Shown piece after piece: positions 51,874-64,000 of a DNA stretch of 64,000 nucleotides (positions are counted from its first letter, which is position 1; each line of letters begins with the position of its first letter). This DNA is from Diphasiastrum complanatum (lineage: Eukaryota > Streptophyta > Lycopodiopsida > Lycopodiales > Lycopodiaceae): positions 31,259,777 through 31,323,776 of the forward strand of contig CM055093.1 in the NCBI GenBank assembly GCA_029204225.1, given 5' to 3'. The notes under the pieces are model-generated. The model was given only the letters and a program-made list of their open reading frames with translations. It was not told the DNA's origin and did no database searches. A program made the translations under genes and the position numbers.

Positions 51874-54800
51874 CTCCCTCTTCAACATTGGATGCTAGTT
51901 TCAGCATAGTCTTTGAGCACATTCCAAGATTAGATCTATGCATTAAATATAGGTCCTTTCCCAATGGTTTGGTGAAGATATCAGCCACACACTCCTTTGA
52001 AGAGACATGTTGAAGCTCCACCTCTTTGGCAATGACTTGATCTCTCACAAAATGGTGAGCAATCTCAATGTGCTTGCTCCTTGCATGAAAAACAGGATTG
52101 CTTGCCAAGCTTTGGGCTGAAAGGTTATCACAAAGTATGATTGGAGTCTTCTCTGGTTCCAGCAAGTGAAGATCCAATAACATCCTCTTGATCCAAAGAA
52201 TCTCCTTGGTGCATGTTGTTAATGCCTTGTACTCGGCTTCGGTGGAAGATAGAGAGATAGTTGGTTGCTTCTTTGATAGCCATGAGACCACTCCATCTCC
52301 AAGATAGATTGCAAAGGCACTTGTTGACTTCCTATCCATTTGATCACCTGCAAAATCTGAATCTGAAAATCCACAAAGGTTAGGTGTAGTACCTCCATAC
52401 AAGATGCCAAAATCTCTAGATCCCGAGATGTATCTAAGTACTCTCTTTCCTAGCTTCCAATGAGCCTCACTAGGATCTTGCATAAATTGACTTAGTTTAC
52501 CAACCACAAAGCTTAGATCAGGTCTTGTGATGGTTAACCATATAAGAGATCCTATTAGCTTTCTATAGAGAGTAATGTCCTTGAAGGATCTTTCATTACT
52601 TCTTGTAGTTAGCTTTACATTTGATTCCATAGGAGTAGAAACAACTTTACAATCTTCCATATGAAACCTTTTTAGAATAGAGTTAACATACTTTTCTTGA
52701 CATATGAATGTAGATTTAGAAGTTCTAATAATCTCTATTCCTAAGATATAATGAAGTTTACCAAGATCTTGAATTTCAAACTCTCTTTTGAGTGCCATCT
52801 TGATTTCATCTATATCTAGATTGTTACCACCACTTAAGATAATGTCATCAACATAGATCAAAAGTAAAGTGATATCATTTTCATTCAATCTAAAGTAGAG
52901 AGAATGATCATACTCACTCATAACAAAGTTTTGAGAAAGTAAGAAGGAATTGAGCTTAGCATACCAACTCCTTGGTGCTTGCTTTAGCCCATACAAACTC
53001 TTTTGGAGATAGCACACATGATTAGGCTCATCATGTGAAACATAGCCCTCGGGTTGCTCCATGTAAATATCTTCTTCTTTGCCACGGGTGCAAAGGTCTC
53101 ATCATAGTCAATACCATATTCTTGAGCATACCCCTTTGCCACCAACCTTGCCTTGTACTTGTTGATTGATCCATCTTGATTTGTCTTGATCTTGAAGATC
53201 CACTTACAACCAATTGCCTTCTTGTCCTTTGGAAGCTTTACCAACCTCCATGTGTTGCTTTTGATGAGTGCTTGATGCTCATGATCCATGGCTTGGATCC
53301 ATTCCTTCTTTTGAATTGCTTCACCTACACAAGTTGGTTCATCAAAAGAGGTAAGAAAAGCAAGGTTAGAGTTGTCCACCACTTGCTTTCCTTTTTCATC
53401 ATAGGTTAGCCTTGATGGCTTAGCCCTTTGCCTTTGAGTCTTCCTTGAAGTTTGCTTTGGAGTGGCATCTCCATCTTCATCCAAGACATCTTGCACATCA
53501 TGATGATTAGTAGGCACATCAACATCAACATCAACAACATTGGAAACATTCTCTTCATGAAAGATGACATCCCTACTTATGACAACTTTCTTTGTAGAAG
53601 GAATGTACACTTTGTAAGCCTTGCTTACTTCACTATAGCCAACAAACACACCCTTCTTTGATGAAGGATCTTCTTTAGTTCTATCATCAAGTGTGATATT
53701 GACAAAACATGTACATCCAAAGATCCTACAATGCTTGACACTCGGCCTTCTACCATAAAGAACCTCATGAGGAGTTTTACCATCCAAGGAAGCACTTGTC
53801 CATCTATTACATAGATAGTTAGCACATGCTAAAGCTTCCCCCCAAAAAGACTTAGCAAGATTAGCATGTAGTCTCATTGCCTTGGCACATTCACAAAGGG
53901 TTCTATTCTTCCTCTCGGCCACTCCATTCTGTTGTGGAGTCCTAGGACTAGACATCTCCCTCTTAATACCATGTGCTATACAAAAGTCTTTGAACCTATT
54001 TGAGGTGTATTCCCCTCCATTATCAGATCTTAAGCATTTGATCTTTGTATTGAATTGGTTTTCCATTTCATTCTTGAACTTGACAAATGCAGCAAACACT
54101 TCATCCTTACTTTTAAGAAGATAGATCCAAGTATACCTACTAAAGTCATCAATGAAAGTTGCATACATCTTTGCCCCACCATTGCTAGTTGTACTAGAAG
54201 AATGAATATCAGAATGCACAAGTTGAAAAGCTTCTTTAGATCTAGAAGTAGATCTAGAATAAGCAAGTCTATGAGATTTGGACAAGGCACAATGTTCACA
54301 AACACTATTGTTTGCAACAAGACTTTTAGGGAGACCAAGAACAAGCTCTTTCTTTGCCATTACCTCCAAAGATTTGAAGTTGGGATGGCCCAACCTCTTG
54401 TGCCAAACTTCTTGGTTTGTCAATTGCTCCCTAGCCATACATCCTTCATGATTAGAGATCACACATGCATCAAGCTTGAAAAGTTTACCATGCCTCCTAC
54501 CTTGAGCAATCAAGGATCCACATTTACTTATCAAACATGCATCTCCAATGAACTCCACATCAAGTCCTTTGTCAATCATTTGACTTACACTAAGCAAATT
54601 CTTAGTGATTGAAGGAATGTACAAAACATTTTCAAGATTTGCTTTCCTATTTGTTGAAAGGGAAATAGGAATAGTGCCTATGCCTTTGATGTCACATTGA
54701 CCATCATTTGCAGTGTAGATGATGTTACCTTCTCCCTCATAAGACAATAAGGATGTAAAGTATTCCTTATGTCTTGTCATGTGAGATGAGGCTCCACTAT

Positions 54801-55725
54801 CAATCCACCAAGGATCATTATCATCTATGTTGGCTAACAAACTTGAAGTCATAACAAGTGATTCACATGTGTTATGTTCTTCCTCATCTATTGTAAGATT
54901 TCCTTGCCTCTCTCCTTGCTCTCTTTTCTTCTTATAACATTCATTTGCAAAATGACCTTTTATCCCACAATAAAAGCACTTGAACTTTGACTTATTGTTC
55001 TTAGTAGAAGAGGAAGAGGAAGAGTGATCATCATGATCAAAGTTACCACCTTTGGACCATTTCCCTTTGCCTTTACCTTTGCCCTTGAATTTGCCTTTTG
55101 TGAAGAAAGCCTCTTCACCTCCACCTTGCAAGGATGCACCATCAAGCTTTGATTGCAACCTATGTTCTTCAGCCAATAAGATTTCTTGCAAGTCAACCAC
55201 ACTTGGCAAGACTCTTTGAATGGCAAAACTTTGCACAAGGTTAGCATGTTCATTTAGCAAACCATTCAACATAACTTGGACTATTTCACCATCTTTTATG
55301 TTCTCATCAATGCATGCTAAATCATCACTTAGGGACTTAACTCTCAAGATAAATGCATGAGCACTTTCACCCTCTCTTTGCCTACTAGAAAATATTTGTC
55401 TCCTTAGGGTCAATACCCTAGATGTGGACTTTGATTCAAAGAGCTTCTTTAAGGCATTCCATGCCTCACTTGCACTTTGACACTTTCCAACTTCCTTGAG
55501 AAGTTCATTTGTAACATTCATTTTAATGATATGAAGAGCCCTTTTGGCCTTCTTATCAAACCTTTGTTGCTCTTGAAGTGTGAGAGGTCTCTCTTCAATT
55601 TCTGCAACTATGTCCATGAGTTCATTCAACTCAAGTAAGGACTCCATCCTCACTTTCCAAGTAGAGTAGTTTGATGAACTCAACCTTTCACTAGACTCTA
55701 GCATGATCCCACCATTGGAAGCCAT
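51869..55725 (-). pseudogene. Copia-3 gag-pol with an internal deletion in RT
   Basis: The 5' part (55725 to about 53080) keeps gag, the zinc knuckle CFYCGIKGHFANEC, protease WWIDSGASSH, and integrase motifs VHSDIHS, RSDNGGEY and PQQNGVAERK, and enters RVT_2 up to ETFAPVAK. There it shifts frame and stops at 52984. The 3' part (to 51869) resumes at MEQPEGYVSH and keeps YVDDIILSG, SDSDFAGD, SSTEAEYKAL and ADIFTKPL. By alignment with Copia-1 about 97 bp are missing at the junction near 53072-53080, with a short AAG repeat at the ends. The lost part is an N-terminal RT segment. A functional full polyprotein is not possible. Confidence 0.92.
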
Positions 55726-56885
55726 GATTCTAATGTTTCTTCAACTTTTAGGTTCTGTCCTAAAGCACTTAGCACTCACTTTTCTCTCAACAAATGATAG
55801 ATAAAGAGATCTATGAAGATTTAGGACCCTAAAACACTTCTATCTTGAACCTAGATGGTTTCCAAGCATAGAAAGGAAGATTGAAACACATGCAACACTT
55901 TGCACACACTAAGAATGGATTACAAAATCAAACCAACCTGAACACACTCTTGCTTAAGCTCTCAAACTTTCCAGCAAGTGACCAAATCAAGTTATGGTGT
56001 GAAGAGTTACTTGCATTCTTAGAAAATACCCAAAACTAGGATGCCAAGATTACCTAGTAATGAACAAACTTGATCAACATATGATCAACACACTAAGATA
56101 TTGATTCAACCTGTAAAACCACATGTGAACCACACTTCTAAAAGTTTATAAACTCCAGCAAGTGATAAATACAAGATTTAGAGGTGAATGAATGAGCACA
56201 CTTAGTGAATCACAAGACTAGCTTCACTATCTTGTCAAATCTTGGTGTTTAGATGTAGATCTAAGATCACTTCACATGAGAATGTTCCTCAACCTGTTAA
56301 GAACCTGAAAACACACTTGCATAATGGTTAACACCTTCCAGCAAATGCTCCAATCAAATTACATAAGGAGAGTTACTTACATGCTCAACAAAGTACACCA
56401 AAAATTATGCCAAAATTGATGACAATCTTTACAATATGCTCTTCACAATGGAGCTTACAATATGTTCACCCAAAAAAGGGGATCTTTCATCCAAATGGGA
56501 GCTTTTCTCAGCCTTTAGGAGAATTACAACTCACTCAAAAGAGCATTTGTGATCCACTTAAGGAGAAGTTTCATCCACTTAAGGAGAGTGTTCATCCAAG
56601 AATGGAGATTGTCAACAATAGGATTGAAAAGAACATTGTTAGTATTGAATATGCACAAGCCTCACAATCACAAATGATTAGGTGTTATGATCTGATCCAA
56701 AATAGTTTCTTTTCAGCCTCTGATCTTCAATAGACCTGAAATATGCTTTTGATCCACAAGTTCAACTCACAAAACAAAGGTTAGTAAGATTTGATCAACA
56801 AAGCAATGCAAAATCATGCTAGAACTTGATCAAACATCCAAATATCACCAAAAATGGAATACTTACTGTAAATAGAAGCCAACCA
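55726..56885 (-). repeat. Copia-3 leader with repeats of about 175 bp
   Basis: This leader of about 1.16 kb is nearly twice that of Copia-1. Three imperfect units begin with AACCTG near 55938, 56109 and 56289. The first and third share CCAGCAA, CCAATCAA/CCAAATCAA and GAGTTACTT blocks at matching spacing. The + strand frame 56407-56733 inside it is antisense to the element and has no recognised domain. Confidence 0.6.
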
Positions 56886-56897
56886 GCTCTGATACCA
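56886..56897 (-). promoter_or_regulatory. Copia-3 primer-binding site
   Basis: TGGTATCAGAGC on the - strand, next to the 5' LTR. Confidence 0.93.
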
Positions 56898-57552
56898 TGT
56901 GAAAAATACAGATCCTAAGTGGATCTAAACTCCAAGATCATTGGCTTGAATGCTTGCACTCCAAACTACATAAGCTAGGAATTGGCAACACATTCTATGC
57001 TACCTAGAATGCAAAGAACTTGATCAAAAAGCATTTATCACAAATGGAAACTTCCATAAACATCAAGTGCGGCCCAAAATAGCATTATACAGTCCATAAT
57101 ACATCAGCCTACCACTTTTGGAAAGCACCTAAGATCATACACAATAGCTTGAAGACAATACACACAACAATGCTCTCAATGGAGGAAGAAACAATGACAA
57201 TGATCTATTGATCTCAATGAAGCATACAAAAGGTTTCTCCAACCTGTTCTCCACGACTTCCCTACTATTTATGGATGAGGAAGATGACTCTCTCTCCTCT
57301 CTCTAGAAGGTACTTGACCCTAGATATTCCCTATATAGGAAAAATAGCTAAAAATGGCTTATATGACCAAAATACATCAAAATGGTCTCATTTTGAAGGG
57401 TATGAAGTTTGAGACTTCATCATACTGAAAAAATACAGTAAATAAAAACATTGTGGCCTGGTTCACACGTGTGAAACTCCAGAACCAAAACTATTTACAA
57501 TTTTAGCCAATTTAGGCCTCAAACTAGCTAGGAAATGTTGACAATTTTCACA
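56898..57552 (-). repeat. Copia-3 5' LTR
   Basis: 655 bp. The palindrome TTCACACGTGTGAA is at 57462-57475. A TATATAG-like box lies near 57338 on the - strand, so here the palindrome is upstream of the promoter, unlike in Copia-1. Confidence 0.95.
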
Positions 57553-59397
<1,845 letters not shown>

Positions 59398-59449
59398 CAT
59401 TCACTGTGTAGCAAAGCACCCTGCAACAAAGCCTCCTTGGTCTAGTAGC

Positions 59450-60649
59450 ATGGATCGATGCTTGAGATTGAGCACCTTGTTTTCATTACGACTCTTGCTC
59501 ACGCAAGCATTAGTGTGCTTGTGTGTCATGGGTATGCATCACAACAACAAATTACTAAGAGCAGGCAAATTAGGAGTACTTTCAGCTACGACAACTGGAG
59601 AAGAAGCATCTGTGGCTACTCTCATAAGTAAGGACCTCTTTGAGCAGCTATTCACACATCGCAATGATGTTGTCTGCCCTGCACATGGATTTTATACCTA
59701 TGAAGCATTTCTAGCTGCAGCTGCTATGTTCAATGGATTTGCTACCACCGGGGATGTGGTCAAACAAAAAAGAGAACTTGCCGCATTTTTTGCTCAAATA
59801 TCGCATGAGACCACAGGTACATAGAATACATACAAGCATTTATTTCATTTGAGTTTTGACTCAACGATGTAACCAATGCTTGTTTTTCCCCAACCACATT
59901 CAATTGTCATTCTTGCTCCTTGAAAAAGCTAAGGGTCAATTTCAATTCCACAATGCCAGGTGGATGGGAGACGGCGCCTGATGGCCCCTTTGCATGGGGT
60001 CTTTGCTACAAAGAGGAGTTGAATGCTGCGGCCCCCTACTGTAGTCCTAGTGTTGAATGGCCTTGTGCTTCAGGGAAAAAGTATTATGGTCGAGGTCCCA
60101 TGCAACTATCTTGGTATGTGTCTTCGATCCATTCCAACCTAGTCAATCCAATGGTCATGTCCAGACTTTCATTAGTGAAGCCTTATACACAATATTAATT
60201 GCCACATGGTGCTAGGAGAATAGTTATTGCTTTCCACAACCAAACAAGACTGAAGCTAAAAATTGATATGATCTATGTGTAGGAATTACAACTACGGACA
60301 AGCTGGTGTAGCGCTTGGATTTGACGGCATAAACAATCCTGACCTGGTAGCATCCAACACAATCATCTCATTCAAAACAGCAATATGGTTTTGGATGACT
60401 CCTCAAGCACCAAAACCTTCATGTCATGCTGTAATCATAGATGAGTGGAAGCCAACAACCACGGACATTGCCGCTAAACGCACACCAGGTTTTGGAGTCA
60501 CAACTAACATCATCAATGGAGGCTTGGAGTGTGGTCGTGGAAGTGATCCTCGAGTATTAGATCGTGTCGGCTACTTCGAGCGATATTGTGCAATATTGGG
60601 TGTTCATCCAGGAAAGAATTTGGACTGTGCCACTCAAAAGTCATTCTAA
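59450..60649 (+). CDS. Class II-like GH19 endochitinase, copy c3
   Basis: Exons 59450-59816, 59960-60113 and 60283-60649 give 295 residues, with introns of 143 and 169 bp. The only residue difference from c1 that I found is Thr for Ala in the exon-3 stretch [10 protein letters not shown]. Catalytic Glu120 and Glu142 and all family motifs are intact. The start is supported because the frame upstream of this ATG is closed. It is the block-2 counterpart of c1. At two silent sites (TAC in CYKEE, GCG in GVALG) it agrees with c2, not c1, which suggests these are c1-specific changes or conversion. Confidence 0.93.
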
Positions 60650-60938
60650 GAGAGATGCAATATATCACATCCTGTAAATATAGATCAACATGTAATTAGA
60701 CACACAACAATATCAAGAAGAAGACTGTTTAGGATGTAAAGTACATTGGCTTCATACTCGAGTTCACGTCTCAAGTGAACTATGTACAAATCTGGAATTT
60801 ATAAACTTTGGTGTCCAAAATATTTACTAAAACTTTCTCTTTCATAATTCATGCTTGTTAGTTCCTAGAAGTAGTTTTTTACTGTTTCATCGGTGCACCT
60901 TATGTGAGTACATTTGTGGCCTTACCTTATTAAATAAA
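60650..60938 (+). other. 3' UTR of chitinase c3
   Basis: Non-coding flank with AATAAA at 60933-60938; near-identical to the c1 flank. Confidence 0.5.
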
Positions 60939-61154
60939 GTATTCACAACCCATAGCTTCGGAATGAAGCGATTGCTTACTCATCGAAGGCTTCTAGATGG
61001 TTGAGTGGTTTGGCACCATATTGTCCGTTTAGGTGTCCTTGGAATCAGACTCTTTGGATGGACAATTTGTAGTCATACTTCATAGAAATGTTCTAGCATG
61101 ATCAAGTTGTGGGCAAATTGGATCTCAAATTACTTTAGTTCCTTACATGAGAAC

Positions 61155-61978
61155 TTACCAAAAGATGGTAAGAACATAGTGATGACAAAGGATAAAAGTG
61201 ATAATCCCTCTCCCAGTCTCTATTAGAGGAGTAATCCGATATGGCTTGCCAATATCTCTCAACAAACTATTTAGGCAATAAGCCACACAAGGTGTGAGCC
61301 AAACATTGTGACACATTTTCATCAAAAGTCGTCTCATCTACACCACTTGATGCACACCCTCTCCAAGAAGCTGAATGACATTTGCTGATCCACCTTGTTC
61401 CAAAGCTTTAGTCCAAATCTCAAACAACCTCTTTCCACTCTTTCCACCTTCTACATTATTTATGGTGTTCAAAAAGTATGTCTGACCCCATGCATAACCA
61501 ACTCATGGTATTGCTCCGACCAACATTGATTTGGAACACACCTTACCTATCTCATCATTCACAAATTACATCTAACCCTTTGTCCAATTTGGCCTTCTGA
61601 AATTGAAGCAACGTTTATAGTATTCACCTTTCCCTTGAACTCAACCACCAATGCACATCTTAGGTTGCCTTGCACTACATGTATTGAAGATTGCTTAATA
61701 GAATCAAATGTAGATCTTCTCTGAAATACACTAATAGGATATGGCTAATAACTTTCACTTGATCATCCTCCCAATGTTCGAAGTGAAGGTGAACTGGATG
61801 TTGGAGCTCAATGTGTACTATATGTTGATATGCTCTTATGCTATTTAGAATAATAAAGCATCTCATAATCCATCTTCTTCTAAAGAGGTATATATTGGAT
61901 ATCCAGATGCAATGTGACCTCCCCATTAAATCAAGTGATGGCATACATGATCGACAATGCCATCCTCTCCAACTAAAA
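61155..61978 (-). pseudogene. hAT-family (DUF659-like) transposase remnant, c3 module
   Basis: The counterpart of 17007-17830, with the motif region reading NVWLTPCVAYCLNSLLRDIG. It is broken in the same way. Confidence 0.6.
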
Positions 61979-62040
61979 ACGTTGGTAGTTTGTTATGTTT
62001 AATAGAAAAACCCTTAAACAAAGAGTCTTGAGTTGAATTC

Positions 62041-64000
62041 TGTAATTTGTAAAGACAAATTGCTCCTAAGTAATAAAGACCTTCCTAGCTTCTAACCCAG
62101 ATAGACTTCGATGATATAGAATTTTTAATGATCAATATTCTTTTTGGATAATGTATGAGTTTATTGCTTTAATGAATTGAGTAATTGGCATTGATACCTA
62201 TAGAACTAAGAATTTTCTATGAACCATGTTTGATGGTAGTATGAACACTGACCTTTCTTTGAAGGGATGTGCAGGTACAATAAATGTACCTGATGAATCT
62301 GAACAAGAATAAGAAGCCCTCTGGTCTTAAGGAAAGATCTCTCTTTGAGGGTATGTGTAGGTACTAAAGAAAGTGCCAGATGAACAAGAATCAAATCAAG
62401 AAGCTTTCTAAGCTTAAAGCTAGTAAACATGAAGGCTTTTGACAAAGTCTATAATGAGGGCTCACTAGATTCTATAAAGAAGGCTTATTTATAAGTATAT
62501 AATGAAGGCTCAGAGGAGTCTATAAAGAACATGACAAGGCTTAGGGTCTGATCACCCTAGTGACTTGTTCCACCATGATTTTGGATGGGCAACATCTAGA
62601 AAATAAGTGCCAATGAACATGATTGAGGATGGGAAACCTCTAGAAAAAAGGGCCTAGGAATTGATGGACATTATGCAAAAACAAGATGGACATATACCCT
62701 GGCTTTTCCATAGGATAATTGCACTTGGGTGAATTCCCAAGTTGTAATCATAAAACATAATATGTAAATAAAAGTCAAGTTGGAACCTTGTACCACCTAC
62801 TTCCCACCTACTTTTCCTCATGCATTCTAGGCAATTTGACAGCCAGAATAGGGTGCCCTGCTACACTCTCTCTTCTTATGCCAAATCACCATAATAACTC
62901 TTCCAAGCTAATACACATCACCCATTCACCCTCTCTAACTGATACACCTCATCCAAGCACTCCACTTCACCCTATTGGATCTTCTTCACACCTCATGCAC
63001 TTGAACTTGACACCTCACTCACTTTGGAAATACTCTCCACTCTCTATATAACTGGAAATGTGCCCCTCTACCAAGAGAATGAAAGGATGATGCATCCAAA
63101 CTCTGCCATTCTCTTTCTTGTTGTGTACAGGTGCTTTGGAGAAGAGGATTGAGGCATTACCTCAAGGAGACTATGTTATTTTTGTGATTGCAAGATTATT
63201 TGGAGCTCAAACCCTCGGATTTCTACCTCTCTCTCACATCACAACACAAACATACACACACACTCTCTCTCTCTCCCTCTCTCACTTTCACCTTCTCTCG
63301 AAACCATGGTATGCTCTTCAAACTGTTACCCCTATGTAAGAATGGTTGTTTAGTACTTTTGCATGTTAGGATATCTGTGGCCTATTGTCCATGCATGTCA
63401 GATCTAGAGCTTGCATGCCATGCCATCTGTGGTCTATTGTCCATGCATGTCAGATCTAGAGTTTGCATGTTAGATCTAAAGCTTGCATGTCAGTTTTGAT
63501 GCTTGCATGTCACTCCATGCATTCCTGAAAGGGCATGCATGTCACTTCATGACTGTTGCATGCCAAGAATCTATGAATTCTCATGATTGCATGTCACTTT
63601 AGAAAGTTGCATGTCAAGAATCCATGAACCCTTATGAGTGCATGTCAAGAATCCATGAACCCTGATGATTGCATGCCTAGAATCTATGAACTCTCATGAT
63701 TGCATGCCACTCAGACAGTTGCATGTCAAGAATCCAGGAACCCTTATGATTGCATGTCAAGAACCTAAGATCCATTTAGAGTTGCATGATAAGAATCTAT
63801 GATCCAACATGATTGCATGTCGGAAAGATTAAGACTTATGAAGAGATGTCTATGCTTTTGTTAAGCTAGATATGGAATTGAAATCGCTGAATATGAACTA
63901 AGACTATGTTAAGTTGATGTTCCTACATCTGAGACCCTATTGGAATCCATTGTATATGTAATTGGCATTGGCCAATTGGATTTGCATAATTATAAGAAAA
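62041..64000 (+). mobile_element. 5' LTR of the non-autonomous element, block 2, cut by window end
   Basis: It starts TGTAATTTGTAAAG right after GAATTC, the same insertion point as at 17893, and is collinear with 17893-19853. It is one inherited insertion, not a second event. The CA run near 63250 is shorter than in block 1, with more CT. The LTR should continue about 210 bp past the window. Confidence 0.8.
63353..63828 (+). repeat. TGCATG-rich tandem array, block 2 copy
   Basis: The same units as at 19205-19680, with almost no change. Confidence 0.8.

Larger units (their letters stand above)
51219..57552 (-). mobile_element. Copia-3: Ty1/copia element of a related family, coding-defective
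   Basis: 6334 bp with two 655-bp LTRs that differ at one seen position (51413 versus 57092). The flanks show AGGA on both sides (51215-51218 and 57553-57556). That is either a 4-bp target duplication or a 5-bp AAGGA duplication with one base lost. The empty site is readable in block 1 near 13392-13404. PBS, PPT and the gag-pol layout match Copia-1, but LTR and leader sequences differ, so this is a sister family. The break in the pol gene makes it non-autonomous. Confidence 0.95.

Noticed and set aside
56407-56733. 108-codon + strand frame in the Copia-3 leader considered as an antisense gene
   Set aside because: It has no domain and lies in repeat-bearing leader sequence; Copia-1 and Copia-2 have no counterpart.

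Overview
The window is plant nuclear DNA, probably from a seed plant with a large, repeat-rich genome. A gymnosperm is plausible but cannot be proved from the sequence. The evidence is short GT-AG introns in a plant GH19 endochitinase gene, Ty1/copia and Ty3/gypsy elements with plant-type primer-binding sites, a hAT transposase remnant, and long (GA)n tracts. The only host genes I can support are chitinases. Everything else is transposon, transposon remnant, simple repeat or unassigned non-coding DNA.

Four copies of one class II-like GH19 chitinase lie in tandem on the + strand. c0 shows only its last two codons (1-5). c1 is at 15302-16501, c2 at 24877-26071 and c3 at 59450-60649. The three complete copies each have three exons (367, 154 and 367 bp) and encode a secreted protein of 295 residues. 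Each copy sits in a shared module: about 1.9 kb of upstream DNA, a (GA)n tract just before the start codon, the gene, then a hAT-family (DUF659-like) pseudogene on the opposite strand.

Above this is a higher-order duplication. Block 1 (1 to about 19.85 kb: c0 tail, region R, c1, LTR element) is repeated as block 2 (26067-64000: c2 tail, region R', c3, same LTR element). The genomic period is about 26 kb. Region R/R' (1.5-13.2 kb and 33.4-45.2 kb) holds a broken Ty3/gypsy element on the - strand, a broken unrecognised ORF, a decayed coiled-coil frame, a (GA)n tract, a zinc-knuckle fragment and a copia fragment.

Block 2 was then enlarged by three Ty1/copia insertions that block 1 lacks. Copia-1 (27521-33381, +) and Copia-2 (45205-51056, -) are near-identical complete elements with intact 1316-codon gag-pol ORFs, 653-bp LTRs that look identical within each element, and 5-bp target duplications. 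Copia-3 (51219-57552, -) is a related family with 655-bp LTRs and a deletion of about 97 bp in its reverse transcriptase. Between c1 and c2 lie an older non-autonomous LTR element (17893-21816), whose LTR carries a TGCATG-rich array, and a lone LTR with a 32-bp tandem array (21817-22755). They mark the junction of the chitinase duplication. I see no clearly new biochemical system. The most notable points are the nested duplication history, the recently mobile copia pair in inverted orientation, and the repeat arrays inside LTR promoters and leaders.
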